Below the pieces are notes generated by a model. That model had not been told where the DNA came from. It ran no database searches and was given only the letters and a program-made list of their open reading frames with translations. Below, in pieces: positions 9,701-20,428 of a stretch of DNA of 64,000 nt. Origin of the DNA: DASWNP01 sp036399175 (GTDB taxonomy: Bacteria; Acidobacteriota; Blastocatellia; Pyrinomonadales; Pyrinomonadaceae); contig DASWNP010000059.1 in assembly GCA_036399175.1 (NCBI GenBank), positions 124,001 to 188,000 on the forward strand. Reading direction: 5' to 3'. The first letter of the stretch is position 1. Each line of letters starts with the position of its first letter. Made by a program: the position numbers and the translations under genes.

Positions 9701-9907
9701 GTCTCGCCCCTCCACACCTTCAGCTCCGCCCCGCTCCCACAGACCCTCTCACTCCCCGACGCCATCGAAGACCTCGAACGCCGCATGATTAACGAAGCCC
9801 TGCGCAAAACCGGCGGAAACATCTCCCGCGCCGCGCGCGAGCTTGGCCTCACGCGTCGCGGCCTCCAGCTCAAGCTCACGCGCTACGATATCCGTGCCAC
9901 CGCCTGA
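6788..9907 (+). CDS. TPR-containing sigma-54-dependent transcriptional activator
   Basis: A 1039-residue regulator. Residues about 45-560 are tandem TPR-like helical repeats. Residues about 570-710 look like a GAF-type sensor domain. An AAA+ core follows, with Walker A GESGTGKE (about residue 738), the sigma-54 contact loop GAFTGA (about 788) and Walker B TLFLDEIGDL (about 808). The C-terminal Fis-type helix-turn-helix is GGNISRAARELGLTRRG (about 1012). The GAFTGA motif is intact, so it should activate RNA polymerase with sigma-54. There is no receiver domain; input probably comes through protein-protein contact of the TPR array and the GAF domain. No obvious -24/-12 target lies next to it. 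Confidence 0.9.
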   Translation: MPKRLNTGQDVGEEPRAEGRAGAERSAPPGRGRNGVGVERRSVGTSGDKLLGELEEVQLLLDQGISSEAESRLRSIIERAGYNASILAQARCSLSLALESRGHYRESLETVEMYESSEGREGLDTETMVQVRVRVGLAYNYLGDYPKAIALLNATLREDAESASDVQKGAIYIALARVYRSISEYPIARDYAQKALEYYRNTGDWRGLVEVYVGLALADMGEGRYEESISNGEQAIKLIGEHPASQTLGKIYGNMAGACWFLRRPHDGIRYLQKAVDYYERTEHKVNAALGYNNLGINLTLVGEWDRAQEALKRALEFAFEIDEHGAQVSIILDSLGELRMLRGELEEARNLLERSVRLASTIGNKWYTAQSMRTLGRCLLALDAPDEALDKGREALALAERIGDRQAICESLLLLAEAHVRLGDMETCAANLQEVSDETTDSVADLPIAGAAQRIQGLLALAQNNLPIAAHHFGRSISIFELLDDRYRSALAHYELGRAYASLQPQRAVEPLAHAAQIFRQLGARVDLARTEQALAALERRGRAPQQLKTPTDSPRLLTLRLAEAVASRELLLRELAALIQQEAKARRVLVVERGDEDERHHSVVALGLTNADAERILKALDDAKTDEQTEQLASEHDAAIIPLRVKQAAPATLFVSPRSAILLDGENAFEHLVRIAEMGLDLCDFRERARTGRHGLSPSPHTSQSIMPGFIHSSPAMTRLVDEMHKIRSSDVTVLITGESGTGKELVARAVHALSSRHSKIFVPFNCTAVPKELSESYLFGYRKGAFTGAVADAPGMIRTAAGGTLFLDEIGDLPLDLQPKLLRFLQEGEIQPLGEQRPIEVDVRIIAATNSDLEKMVEEGRFREDLYYRLNVIRLRVPPLRERRSEISTIVNYYVNHYSAKFGRRDIQITPQAVDLLMVSDWPGNVRQLCNELQRVVARAEDGTLITPEHLSPELTRTAAQPMLHAQNVSPLHTFSSAPLPQTLSLPDAIEDLERRMINEALRKTGGNISRAARELGLTRRGLQLKLTRYDIRATA

Positions 9908-9908
9908 A

Positions 9909-10022
9909 CTATTTCTTCTTCTTCGGCGGCCCCTTCGGCCCCCAATAGTAATAGATAATCAGAAGCACCGAGGGCACGATGAAGAGCGCCATCAACAGGA
10001 GAATTAATACGGCGAGCTGCAT
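9909..10022 (-). CDS. Small membrane peptide (37 aa), unknown
   Basis: The minus-strand ATG at 10022 opens a 37-residue peptide. It begins MQLAVLILLLMALFIVPSVL, continues with a Tyr-rich end of the helix (LIIYYYW), and finishes with a Gly/Pro/Lys tail (GPKGPPKKKK). That is one transmembrane helix with a positively charged end, which would face the cytoplasm. There is no convincing ribosome-binding site. The composition is too organised to look like noise, and the frame starts just upstream of terminator 10055-10084 and ends 2 bases from the stop of the sigma-54 activator. It is convergent with that activator. Confidence 0.45.
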   Translation of the reverse strand: MQLAVLILLLMALFIVPSVLLIIYYYWGPKGPPKKKK

Positions 10023-10054
10023 GCGCCGTAGTCTAACGACCTTATCGGCAAAGG

Positions 10055-10084
10055 AAAAGCCCCACTACCTGAGCGGGGCTTTTT
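10055..10084. terminator. Bidirectional rho-independent terminator
   Basis: aaaagcccc at 10055-10063 and ggggcttttt at 10075-10084 form a GC-rich stem with a T run on one strand and, by symmetry, on the other. It lies downstream of the minus-strand Gly-Gly peptide gene. Confidence 0.8.
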
Positions 10085-10117
10085 CGCTGCCTTCGTTTCG
10101 CAGAGCAAGCTCTGCAA

Positions 10118-10273
10118 TCACTTCTTCTGCGTCGCCTCCTGAAGCGCGAGAAACTGCATGTTGCCGCCCTTGACACGTTTCTGCTCGTCCTGCGAGAGTT
10201 CTTTCTCCTGCTTCGGCAACTCTTTGACCTCTGTGCGCCGCGTCGGCCTCTTATCCTTCTGCTTCTTCGTCAT
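10118..10273 (-). CDS. Gly-Gly leader peptide (51 aa), family copy 1
   Basis: The ATG at 10273 follows a strong aaaggag site, giving 51 residues. The N-terminal part is Lys/Arg-rich (MTKKQKDKRPTRRTEVKELP). It is followed by a conserved leader end KELSQDEQKRVKGG and a 14-residue tail (NMQFLALQEATQKK). Two paralogues sit at 55242 and 55458. The pattern LSxxEQKxVKGG resembles double-glycine leaders of bacteriocins, ComC-type signals and some RiPP precursors. No C39 peptidase/ABC exporter or modifying enzyme is encoded nearby, so processing is only inferred. An alternative is a small basic protein with a conserved tail. Confidence 0.75.
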   Translation of the reverse strand: MTKKQKDKRPTRRTEVKELPKQEKELSQDEQKRVKGGNMQFLALQEATQKK

Positions 10274-10304
10274 CTTCGGTCTCCTTTCCGGGCTGTTAAT
10301 CTCT

Positions 10305-10329
10305 GACGCGTATTCTACATCCCTTTTTG
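10305..10329 (-). promoter_or_regulatory. Promoter element shared with the peptide gene at 55242
   Basis: On the minus strand this reads caaaaagggaTGTAGAAT followed by acgcgtc, about 32 bases before the peptide ATG. The same block, with CAAA, GGG, TGTAGAAT and CGCGTC at identical spacing, occurs at 55184-55207 before paralogue 2. It looks like an extended -10 (TGTAGAAT). No good -35 box is visible. Confidence 0.6.
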
Positions 10330-10406
10330 AATTGTTGGGCGAAGCTGCATTCAGCCCGTAAAACCGGAAAATCCAGAGGCCGGGTCGTCGCCTCCTAGCC
10401 CTTTGC

Positions 10407-10435
10407 TTGACACTATTTACCGCCAAAGCTATCAT
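10407..10435 (+). promoter_or_regulatory. Sigma-70-type promoter of ffh operon
   Basis: TTGACA at 10407-10412, a 17-base spacer and TATCAT at 10430-10435. This is a near-consensus promoter. Transcription would start near 10442, about 35 bases before the ffh ATG. Confidence 0.85.
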
Positions 10436-10476
10436 TTCCGTTTTCGGCTATAGCAGGCCGTCCTGTCTGAGGAGTT

Positions 10477-12004
<1,528 letters not shown>

Positions 12005-12009
<5 letters not shown>

Positions 12010-12081
12010 ATGATGAATGCGGAATGATGAATGAAAGGCAATTGGTTTTAATTCATCATTCCACATTCCGCATTCATCATT
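12005..12081. repeat. Heptad hairpin 4 (units gatgaat/gcggaat)
   Basis: Arm 1 is 12005-12032 and arm 2 is 12051-12080. The apex is gaaaggcaattggttttaa. The stop codon of ffh (12007-12009) falls inside the first unit. Confidence 0.9.
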
Positions 12082-12100
12082 TAATTTGGAGGATAGAGAG

Positions 12101-12373
12101 TTGTTAGCAATCAGATTGATGCGCATGGGCGCGAAGAAGAGCCCTTCGTATCGCATTGTCGTCAAAGAGAAGCTGTCGAAGCGCGACGGCGCTTACGTCG
12201 AGAACATAGGGTTCTACGACCCGACGCGCAACCCCGCAGAGGTGCGCCTCAACATGGAGCGCGTCAACTACTGGATGGAGCGCGGCGCGCAGCCGACCGA
12301 CACCGTGCGGCAGTTGATTAGAACTCAGACGAAGGCGCAGGCCGCCGCCGTTAGTCCCGAGTCTCAAGTCTAA
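12101..12373 (+). CDS. rpsP: 30S ribosomal protein S16
   Basis: 90 residues beginning MLAIRLMRMGAKKSPSYRIV, the standard S16 N-terminus. I chose the TTG at 12101 because ggagg at 12088-12092 is 8 bases upstream; an in-frame TTG at 12086 overlaps that Shine-Dalgarno and would add five non-conserved residues. S16 helps assemble the 30S body. The C-terminal residues (about AAAVSPESQV) are encoded partly by the first arm of hairpin 12353-12425. The repeat has therefore grown into the end of a ribosomal protein gene, where the family tolerates variable tails. Confidence 0.96.
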   Translation: MLAIRLMRMGAKKSPSYRIVVKEKLSKRDGAYVENIGFYDPTRNPAEVRLNMERVNYWMERGAQPTDTVRQLIRTQTKAQAAAVSPESQV

Positions 12374-12425
12374 AGTCCCGAAAAGGGTTTTAGACTCCAG
12401 ACTCCGGACTCCGGACTTTGGACTT
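12353..12425. repeat. Heptad hairpin 5 (unit tctggag/tctaaag)
   Basis: Arm 1 is 12353-12380 and arm 2 about 12391-12424, with apex aaaagggtttt. It contains the rpsP stop codon and ends 3 bases before the khpA ATG. The usual Shine-Dalgarno position is therefore occupied by repeat sequence. Confidence 0.85.
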
Positions 12426-12427
12426 TT

Positions 12428-12661
12428 ATGAGAGACGCTGTCGAGATGATCGTTAAGGCTTTGGTGGACGAGCCGGAGTCGGTCGAGGTGCGCCAGTTGG
12501 AGCGCGACCGCGCGACGGTGATTATCGAAGTTCGCGTCGCCCAGAACGACATGGGCAAGATCATCGGACGCCAGGGCAGAACGGTGCGCGCCCTGCGCTC
12601 GCTCCTGCACGCGGCGAGCGCCAAACGCGAGCGCCGCTTCATGCTCGAAATCGTCGAATGA
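12428..12661 (+). CDS. khpA: KH-domain RNA-binding protein KhpA
   Basis: A 77-residue single KH domain protein with the GxxG loop IIGRQGRTVRALR at residues about 42-54. This is the length and position (between rpsP and rimM) of KhpA, a small RNA chaperone. The start is the ATG at 12428. The sequence before it is heptad repeat, with only a weak ggac-type purine stretch for ribosome binding, so translation may depend on coupling to rpsP. Its stop overlaps the rimM start (ATGA at 12658-12661). Confidence 0.93.
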   Translation: MRDAVEMIVKALVDEPESVEVRQLERDRATVIIEVRVAQNDMGKIIGRQGRTVRALRSLLHAASAKRERRFMLEIVE

Positions 12662-13263
12662 GCGAAGCTGAAAAGAAGCTCGAAGCTGGAAGGCTGAGCG
12701 ACGATGCGGAAGAATCAAACAGCCTCGACGTTCAGACGGAGACTGCGGGAGAGCTTATCGCCGTCGCTTTCATCGTTAAGACGCGCGGCGTGCGCGGCGA
12801 GGTGGTGGCAGATTTGCTCACGGACTTCCCCGAACGCTTCGAGGGGCTGGAGCGGCTCATCGCCGTCAGTCCCAAAGGCGAGCGCAAGGTGCTGACGGTC
12901 GAGGAGCACTGGTTTCAGAACGACCGCATCGTCCTGAAACTCGAAGGCTACGATTCGCCGGAAGAGGCGAAGGCGCTCGCGGGTCACGAGTTGGCCGTGC
13001 CCGAAGATGAAGCGGTCGAGCTTGAAGAGGGAGAGTTCTACGACTGGCAGCTTGAGGGATGCCGCGTCGAAACCGTCGGCGGCGCGGAGGTCGGAGAGGT
13101 CGAAGAGGTTCTGCACACGGGCGGCGACGCCCCTGTGCTCGTCATCCGGGGCGCAGACGGGCGCGAGCATCTCGTCCCGCTCGTCGAAAGCATCTGCACC
13201 GAAATCGACGTAGAGCGCAAGCTCATTCGCGTCGATGCGCCGGAAGGACTGATAGAACTGTAA
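12658..13263 (+). CDS. rimM: Ribosome maturation factor RimM
   Basis: A 201-residue 16S processing factor that acts with S19 during 30S head maturation. The N-terminal RimM beta-barrel starts after a 25-residue acidic extension (VAFIVKTRGVRGEVVADLLT). The C-terminal PRC barrel begins near FYDWQLEGCRVETVGG. The gene overlaps khpA by 4 bases and precedes trmD, the classical order. Its TAA stop is the first repeat unit of hairpin 13261-13334. Confidence 0.96.
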   Translation: MSEAEKKLEAGRLSDDAEESNSLDVQTETAGELIAVAFIVKTRGVRGEVVADLLTDFPERFEGLERLIAVSPKGERKVLTVEEHWFQNDRIVLKLEGYDSPEEAKALAGHELAVPEDEAVELEEGEFYDWQLEGCRVETVGGAEVGEVEEVLHTGGDAPVLVIRGADGREHLVPLVESICTEIDVERKLIRVDAPEGLIEL

Positions 13264-13334
13264 ATCGTCAATCGTAAATCGTGAATAGATAAAAAGCTTT
13301 CTCACTATTTACGATTGACGATTCACGATTGACG
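13261..13334. repeat. Heptad hairpin 6 (units taaatcg/tcaatcg)
   Basis: Arm 1 is 13261-13288 and arm 2 is 13305-13332. The apex is ataaaaagctttctca. The rimM stop codon is the first three bases. The arm ends 3 bases before the trmD ATG at 13336, so no ordinary Shine-Dalgarno fits. Confidence 0.9.
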
Positions 13335-13335
13335 A

Positions 13336-14124
13336 ATGCTGCGTTTTGACATCATCACCATCTTTCCCGAGTTCTTTCAGGCGGTCTTTGACTTCGGGAT
13401 TGTGCGCCGGGCGCGGGCAGCTGGCCTCGTCGAGATTGCGGCTCACGACCTGCGCGGGTGGACGCGCGATAAGCACCGGATGGTTGACGATAGACCGTTC
13501 GGCGGCGGCGACGGGATGGTTCTGAAGCCTGAGCCGCTCTTTGAAGCTGTAGAGGCTCTGACGGGCGCAAGCTGCCGGAGCGACGCGAACGCTTCGGATG
13601 AGAGCTACCGGCGCGAGCTTGAAGCGAAGGGAGCGCGCGTCGTGCTTTTGTCGCCGCAGGGGCGCGTCTTCAACCAGGCTTTGGCCGGAGAACTTGCGGC
13701 GGCTCGCCAGTTAATCGTCATCTGCGGGCGCTACGAGGGAGTGGACGAACGCGTGGCCGACGCTTTGGTGACGGACGAGGTTTCCATCGGCGACTACGTT
13801 CTGTCGGGCGGCGAACCGGCGGCAATCGTTCTGGTCGATGCGGTCGTCAGGCTCGTGCCCGGCGCGCTCGGCAGCGAGACTTCGGCGCAGAACGATTCTT
13901 TCTCCGAGGGCTTGCTCGATTGCCCGCACTATACGCGCCCGCCCGAGTTTCGAGGCATGCGCGTGCCGGAAGTTTTGCTCGGCGGCAATCACGCCGAGAT
14001 TGCTCGTTTCAGACGCCGCGCCGCGCTTGAGAAAACGCGCCGCAATCGTCCAGACCTCTTCGCAGAGGCCGAACTCGACGCACGCGAGCGCGCCGAGATT
14101 GATGATTCGGACGATGGACGATAG
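13336..14124 (+). CDS. trmD: tRNA (guanine-37-N1)-methyltransferase
   Basis: 262 residues. It methylates G37 of tRNAs reading CNN codons with SAM as donor and prevents +1 frameshifts. Recognised by FDIITIFPEFFQAV at the start, GGGDGMVLKPEPLFEAV, and the trefoil-knot SAM site ICGRYEGVDERV and SIGDYVLSGGEPAA. The tail LEKTRRNRPDLF is typical. The ATG at 13336 immediately follows hairpin 13261-13334 and lacks a clear ribosome-binding site. The stop is inside the next hairpin, 14111-14237. Confidence 0.97.
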   Translation: MLRFDIITIFPEFFQAVFDFGIVRRARAAGLVEIAAHDLRGWTRDKHRMVDDRPFGGGDGMVLKPEPLFEAVEALTGASCRSDANASDESYRRELEAKGARVVLLSPQGRVFNQALAGELAAARQLIVICGRYEGVDERVADALVTDEVSIGDYVLSGGEPAAIVLVDAVVRLVPGALGSETSAQNDSFSEGLLDCPHYTRPPEFRGMRVPEVLLGGNHAEIARFRRRAALEKTRRNRPDLFAEAELDARERAEIDDSDDGR

Positions 14125-14237
14125 ACCATAGACGATGGACTGTGGCCTATTCAAAGAGTAAGTCCTGAAGATGCTCTTCCCGCTCGTCGTCATGAAAGAA
14201 GTGATGGTCTATCGTCCATCGTCTATGGTCTATTGTC
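14111..14237. repeat. Heptad hairpin 7 (unit gatggac/gatagac), long loop
   Basis: Arm 1 is 14111-14140 and arm 2 is 14208-14237. The loop is about 67 bases, longer than in most members. The trmD stop (14122-14124) is a gaTAGac unit. Confidence 0.85.
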
Positions 14238-14265
14238 GGATTTAGAACTTGTTTGAGGTGAAATT

Positions 14266-14679
14266 ATGAATCGCTTGGATGCAATTGAGAAGCCGCAGAT
14301 GCGGACGAACATCCCGAATTTCCAGCCGGGGGATACGGTGCGCGTGCACGTCAGAATCAAGGAATCGGAGACTAAAGAACGCTTGCAGATTTTCGAGGGC
14401 GTCGTGATTGCGCGGAAGGGCGGAGGCATCCGCGAGACCATCACGGTGCGCAAGACCAGCTTCGGCGTCGGCGTCGAGAGAATCTTTCCGCTGCACGCAC
14501 CCATCGTCGATCACATCGACGTGGTGAGGCGTGGCCGCGTGCGCCGCGCCAAGCTCTACTACCTGCGCAACCTGCGCGGTAAGGCCGCCCGCCTGCGCGA
14601 GCGCGACACACGCACCGCCTCGACCGGCAGCAGCGGCCAGCCGCAGGGCGCTTCCGCCTCCAACAAAAGCAACAAGTAA
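14266..14679 (+). CDS. rplS: 50S ribosomal protein L19
   Basis: 137 residues with the L19 signatures FQPGDTVRVHVRI, RLQIFEGVVIARKGGGIRET and RIFPLHAPIVDHIDVVRRG. L19 sits at the 30S-50S interface. The last 25 residues are a low-complexity Ser/Gly/Gln tail beyond the family core. The ribosome-binding site is gaggtgaaattATG. It closes the ffh-rplS operon. Confidence 0.97.
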   Translation: MNRLDAIEKPQMRTNIPNFQPGDTVRVHVRIKESETKERLQIFEGVVIARKGGGIRETITVRKTSFGVGVERIFPLHAPIVDHIDVVRRGRVRRAKLYYLRNLRGKAARLRERDTRTASTGSSGQPQGASASNKSNK

Positions 14680-14682
14680 AGC

Positions 14683-14742
14683 AGTGATGAGTAATGAGTG
14701 ATGAGTTAAAAGCTTTTCGTTTTCTACTCATCACTCATTACT
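14683..14742. repeat. Heptad hairpin 8 (units gatgagt/aatgagt)
   Basis: Arm 1 is 14683-14706 and arm 2 is 14726-14742. The apex is taaaagcttttcgttttct, in which aaaagctttt is itself palindromic. It begins 3 bases after the rplS stop. Confidence 0.85.
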
Positions 14743-14751
14743 CTGTCTTGA

Positions 14752-15147
14752 ATGCACATTGCCATCGACGCCCATTCGGTCGGGACGGGTCTGGCAGGCA
14801 ATGAGACTTACGTCTCGAATCTCGTCGAAGCGCTGGCCGAAATCGACCGGCGCAATCGTTATACGCTTTATGTGACGAGGCGCGAGGCCGTCGAGCGTTA
14901 CGAGAGTCTCCGGCCGCACGTCGGCGTGAGGCGAACGCTGCCGCACACGTCCCTGTTGCGGCGAGTGCCGGTGAAGCTGGTGCGCGAGCTGCGCCGTCGC
15001 CCCGTAGATTTGCTGCACGCACAGTTCACCGCGCCGCCGTTTGCGCCCTGCCCCGTCGTCGTCTCCATCCACGACCTCTCCTTCGAGCACCTCCCTCAAA
15101 CTTTCAAGAGACGCAGTTGGATGTTGTCTCTGCCGGCGGTTTCGTAA
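14752..15147 (+). pseudogene. Truncated glycosyltransferase (GT4 N-terminal half only)
   Basis: 131 residues start as a normal GT4-type glycosyltransferase: MHIAIDAHSVGTGLAGNETY, then DLLHAQFTAPPFAPCPVVVS and IHDLSFEHLPQTFKRRS. The family runs to about 370 residues with a C-terminal nucleotide-sugar domain. Here similarity stops near residue 120 (about 15115) and the frame ends 11 residues later. No remnant of the missing half is visible in the next 390 bases. I read it as a gene broken by deletion or insertion at about 15115. It could make a short stable fragment, but catalysis is not expected. Confidence 0.75.
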
Positions 15148-15537
15148 GGAGAAAGAGCTTGAAGGGAACAAACCCCGCGCCTGAGCCGCTCGGACGGCGA
15201 AAAGCGACTTTGGAACACTCTCGCTCTCTTTCGTCTGGCGAAACCGCCCTTCTTCATTTTTTCTCGCGGAGATTCTGCAACTCCGCGCTCGTCGCTTCGT
15301 TTAAGAGATGCGCCGAAGTTCGAGAGCAATCTTCGGAAACGAGCTTCGATAAATCCGTCCTTGCGCGTCGCGCGTATTTATCAAATGCCCTGTATTTCTT
15401 CCGCACGTCGATTGACTGTCAGGGTGCTTGCGGCCGTTCCGTTATAAAAAAGAGAACGTCGCATGATAAAAAACGATTGATTGCGTTATAGTAGGCAACC
15501 GACGCTCGCTCGAAACACCCCGACCAAGAGAGACGTG
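15148..15537. other. Gene-free stretch after the truncated glycosyltransferase
   Basis: 390 bases with lower GC at the right-hand end (ttataaaaaag and gataaaaaacgattgattgcg). No coding signature, hairpin family or recognisable repeat. An AT-rich segment around 15440-15490 probably holds the promoter of the next gene, but I cannot assign boxes with a proper spacer. Confidence 0.5.
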
Positions 15538-16722
15538 ATGCGCATAGCCATCCTGGGAACGCGAGGTGTGCCCGCCAGCTACGGCGGTTTTGAGACCTTC
15601 GCCGAACAGCTCTCGACGCGGCTGGTGGCGCGCGGCCACGAGGTCACGGTCTACTGCCGCTCGCACTACGTCTCGCCGCGCCAGCTCGAATACAAGGGCG
15701 TGCGTCTCAAAGTTCTCCCCACCATCCGTCACAAGTATCTCGACACCGTCGTTCACACTTTCCTCTCCGCTCTCGACGGCGTCTCGCGCCGTTACGACGC
15801 CGCGCTCATCTGCAACGCCGCCAACGCCGCCTTCGCTCCCATCCTTCGACTGACGGGCACGCCCGTCGCCATCAACGTCGATGGCCTCGAACACAAGCGT
15901 AAGAAGTGGAACTGGCTCGGGCGCAGCTACTACCGTCTCTCGGAACGGCTCGCCGTCTGGCTGCCGAACTGCACGGTGACGGACGCGCGCGTCATACAGG
16001 AATACTACCTCGCGCGCTACGGCGCGGCTTCGACCATGATTGCCTACGGCGCGGAGGTCGAGCGTCGGCCTGACCGCGCAGCCGTCCGTCAGTGGGGCGT
16101 CGAGCCCAACCGCTACGTGCTCTACGTCTCGCGCCTTGAGCCGGAGAACAACGCGCATCTCGTCATCGAAGCCTTCAAGCGCGTGCGCACGCCGCACAAG
16201 CTCATCATCGTCGGCGACGCGCCCTACGCGCACGAGTACATCCGTGAGCTTCGCGCGCTCGCCAGCAATGATTGGCGCATCGTCTTCACCGGCTTCGTCT
16301 TCGGCGACGCCTACAGAGCCTTGCAGCAGAACGCCTACTGCTACGTCCACGCGACGGAAGTCGGCGGCACTCACCCTGCGCTGCTCGAAGCGATGGGCTA
16401 CGGCAACTGCGTACTCACGCTCGCCACGCCCGAAAACGTCGAAGCCGTCGGCGACGCAGGCATACACTACGCCGACGCCGCAGAGCTGACCGACAAGCTC
16501 CAGCGCGTCCTTCGAGACGGAGCGATAGTCAACTCTTACCGCCAGCGCGCGCAGATGCGCGTCCGAGCCAACTACGATTGGGAATACGTCGTAGACAGGT
16601 ATGAAGAATTGTTCGCGCGCATGATGCGCGGAGGAAAAGAGGACGGCGACGAGCGACGCGCACACGAAGCCGCCCTCGAAGAGACTTCCGCGCGCGAAGA
16701 GACGCCCGTCAGAAAATCCTGA
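15538..16722 (+). CDS. DUF1972-type glycosyltransferase
   Basis: 394 residues. The N-terminus MRIAILGTRGVPASYGGFET is diagnostic of the DUF1972/rhamnosyltransferase-like GT4 subfamily. The C-terminal half carries YVLYVSRLEPENNAHLVIEA, KLIIVGDAPYAHEY and GTHPALLEAMGYGNCVLTLA, the nucleotide-sugar-binding elements. It transfers a sugar to a lipid-linked or polysaccharide acceptor in the cytoplasm. I prefer the ATG at 15538 (after agagagacg) over the upstream in-frame start at 15481, because it begins exactly at the conserved beta strand. The intact neighbour of a broken glycosyltransferase suggests a remodelled polysaccharide locus. Confidence 0.9.
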   Translation: MRIAILGTRGVPASYGGFETFAEQLSTRLVARGHEVTVYCRSHYVSPRQLEYKGVRLKVLPTIRHKYLDTVVHTFLSALDGVSRRYDAALICNAANAAFAPILRLTGTPVAINVDGLEHKRKKWNWLGRSYYRLSERLAVWLPNCTVTDARVIQEYYLARYGAASTMIAYGAEVERRPDRAAVRQWGVEPNRYVLYVSRLEPENNAHLVIEAFKRVRTPHKLIIVGDAPYAHEYIRELRALASNDWRIVFTGFVFGDAYRALQQNAYCYVHATEVGGTHPALLEAMGYGNCVLTLATPENVEAVGDAGIHYADAAELTDKLQRVLRDGAIVNSYRQRAQMRVRANYDWEYVVDRYEELFARMMRGGKEDGDERRAHEAALEETSAREETPVRKS

Positions 16723-16828
16723 GCCACGGCGAAGCCCGAGCCTCACTCGAAAGCAACATTCATCTGCGTTTGCGAGCAGACGCTACAGTCCTCAAGCCGC
16801 TCTCTCCGGCGCTTCCTGAAGATAAAGC

Positions 16829-17701
16829 TTACTTGAGCGCCTTCACGTCCGCCGGGCGCGCGAAGAGCGCATCGGGGATGGGACGATTGAATTCGATTGT
16901 CTCGTAGGCGATGCGGCTCGTCTGCATTCCGGCGCGGAAGTGGTCGATGATGGTCGGGATACGGACGCCCTCGAACGCGAGATGCCGCGCATGGCGGTCT
17001 TCCTCTTCGACCTCTTCGCCGTCGCCGCGCTGCCGCTTGTAGACGGTTCTGTAGGGCAGGCTGTCGCGCGTGCCGAACTCAAACTCGACGGTGAAGCCGT
17101 CCGGGTAGATGAGTCGCACCACGTCGTTGCGCTTCGCCAGCCCGGCCTCTCGCCGCCCGACGTAAGAAAGCTTCGCGCCCTCTTTGCGCCACCAGCCGCG
17201 CAAAACATTGTCGAGGCTCGTCCTGAGCGCAAGCTGAAACTCTTTGACATCGTCGGGCTTCACGTCCTTTATGTTTCGCGTCATCCCGTCGAAGAGCCAG
17301 CCGGTCGCGCCCGTGTAGGTTTGAATGCTTCTCACGCCGTGCCCTTTGAACTCCGTGCGCTCGCGGTCGGGGAAGACGAGGTAGTCTACGAAGGTGCTCG
17401 GCGAGCCCGAGACGCCGTCCTTGAACTGCGTGTAGAGTCCGCGCGAGATGACCGAGCGCACGCCGAGGAAGGCGCTCCCGCCCACAGCCTGAAGCGCGCG
17501 CTGCAAAACTTCTTCGGCGCGCTCGGCGGAGGTGTCGGTCGCTTTGTTTGTCAGGTTGCGTTGCGTCGGGATTGTCGCGCTGCCCGCGCCCTGCTGCTGC
17601 TGCCCTCGTGCGCGTACCGAGGGCGCGAAGACGAGCAGGATACACGCGAGGAAGAGCGCAGAACGCGGCGTTGTGCGAGTGGTGTTGGTGTCGTGCTTCA
17701 T
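16829..17701 (-). CDS. Secreted protein, LolA-like outer-membrane lipoprotein-sorting fold suspected
   Basis: The start at 17701 gives 290 residues with a signal peptide (SALFLACILLVFAPSVRARG). The mature part begins with a helix AEEVLQRALQAVGGSAFLGV. Beta-strand repeats follow (DYLVFPDRERTEFKG, IQTYTGATGWLFDG, DVVRLIYPDGFTVEFEFG, LPYRTVYKR). This alternation of short strands and the TGATGWLFDG turn resemble LolA/LppX-type proteins common in Acidobacteriota, but I cannot name a family with certainty. It is transcribed towards the glycosyltransferase and separated from the Clp gene by terminator 17813-17855. Confidence 0.65.
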   Translation of the reverse strand: MKHDTNTTRTTPRSALFLACILLVFAPSVRARGQQQQGAGSATIPTQRNLTNKATDTSAERAEEVLQRALQAVGGSAFLGVRSVISRGLYTQFKDGVSGSPSTFVDYLVFPDRERTEFKGHGVRSIQTYTGATGWLFDGMTRNIKDVKPDDVKEFQLALRTSLDNVLRGWWRKEGAKLSYVGRREAGLAKRNDVVRLIYPDGFTVEFEFGTRDSLPYRTVYKRQRGDGEEVEEEDRHARHLAFEGVRIPTIIDHFRAGMQTSRIAYETIEFNRPIPDALFARPADVKALK

Positions 17702-17812
17702 AAGGCTTGAAAGCGGAAGAGAGGAAAATTCCGAAGAGCGATTATAACTTTCGCGTTTGAATTGCACCAAGCGGCCTCGCCTTCCTGTAAGGCTCGAACG
17801 CGCCGAAACGTC

Positions 17813-17855
17813 AGAAGAGGGTTTCAACGATTGTGATTCGCTGAAACCCTCTTCT
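17813..17855 (-). terminator. Hairpin terminator downstream of the Clp ATPase gene
   Basis: Perfect 14-base arms at 17813-17826 and 17842-17855 (AGAAGAGGGTTTCA and complement) with a 15-base loop. It lies 48 bases past the Clp stop codon on the minus strand. The T run is short, so termination may be partly factor-dependent. Confidence 0.65.
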
Positions 17856-17903
17856 GTTCTTAAGAGACGCGCTTCGGAGCTTTCGCCGCCGCCTGCGCGC
17901 AAT

Positions 17904-20194
<2,291 letters not shown>

Positions 20195-20198
<4 letters not shown>

Positions 20199-20386
20199 TG
20201 CTTTCCCTTCAACTCCCTGCGGCGAGAGCAAACCCGGTCGCTCAAGCTCCGCTTTAACTTCAGCCTGCGACGCGCACTTGCGAGGACTTTCGACGCCTCT
20301 TTCAACGCTTCAAATGCTTTTTGGTCGCGCTTTTTCGGCTTCAGCTTAGATGCAAAGGGTACGAAAGCCGTTGTGCTTTCGGACAC
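20195..20386 (-). CDS. Possible short basic ORF translationally coupled to the Clp gene
   Basis: A GTG-started frame of 63 codons ends in TGA overlapping the Clp ATG (ATGA). The product is very basic (KLKPKKRDQKAFEALKEASK). It could be a leader used for coupling, or chance in GC-rich DNA. There is no homology I recognise and no clear ribosome-binding site. Confidence 0.22.
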
Positions 20387-20428
20387 TTCGGATCATAGCA
20401 CACTTGCCTCAGCAAATATCTAGCCATG

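Noticed and set aside
15117..15491. 124-codon frame after the truncated glycosyltransferase as a gene or the missing half
   Set aside because: No glycosyltransferase motif, odd composition and no ribosome-binding site; treated as non-coding.
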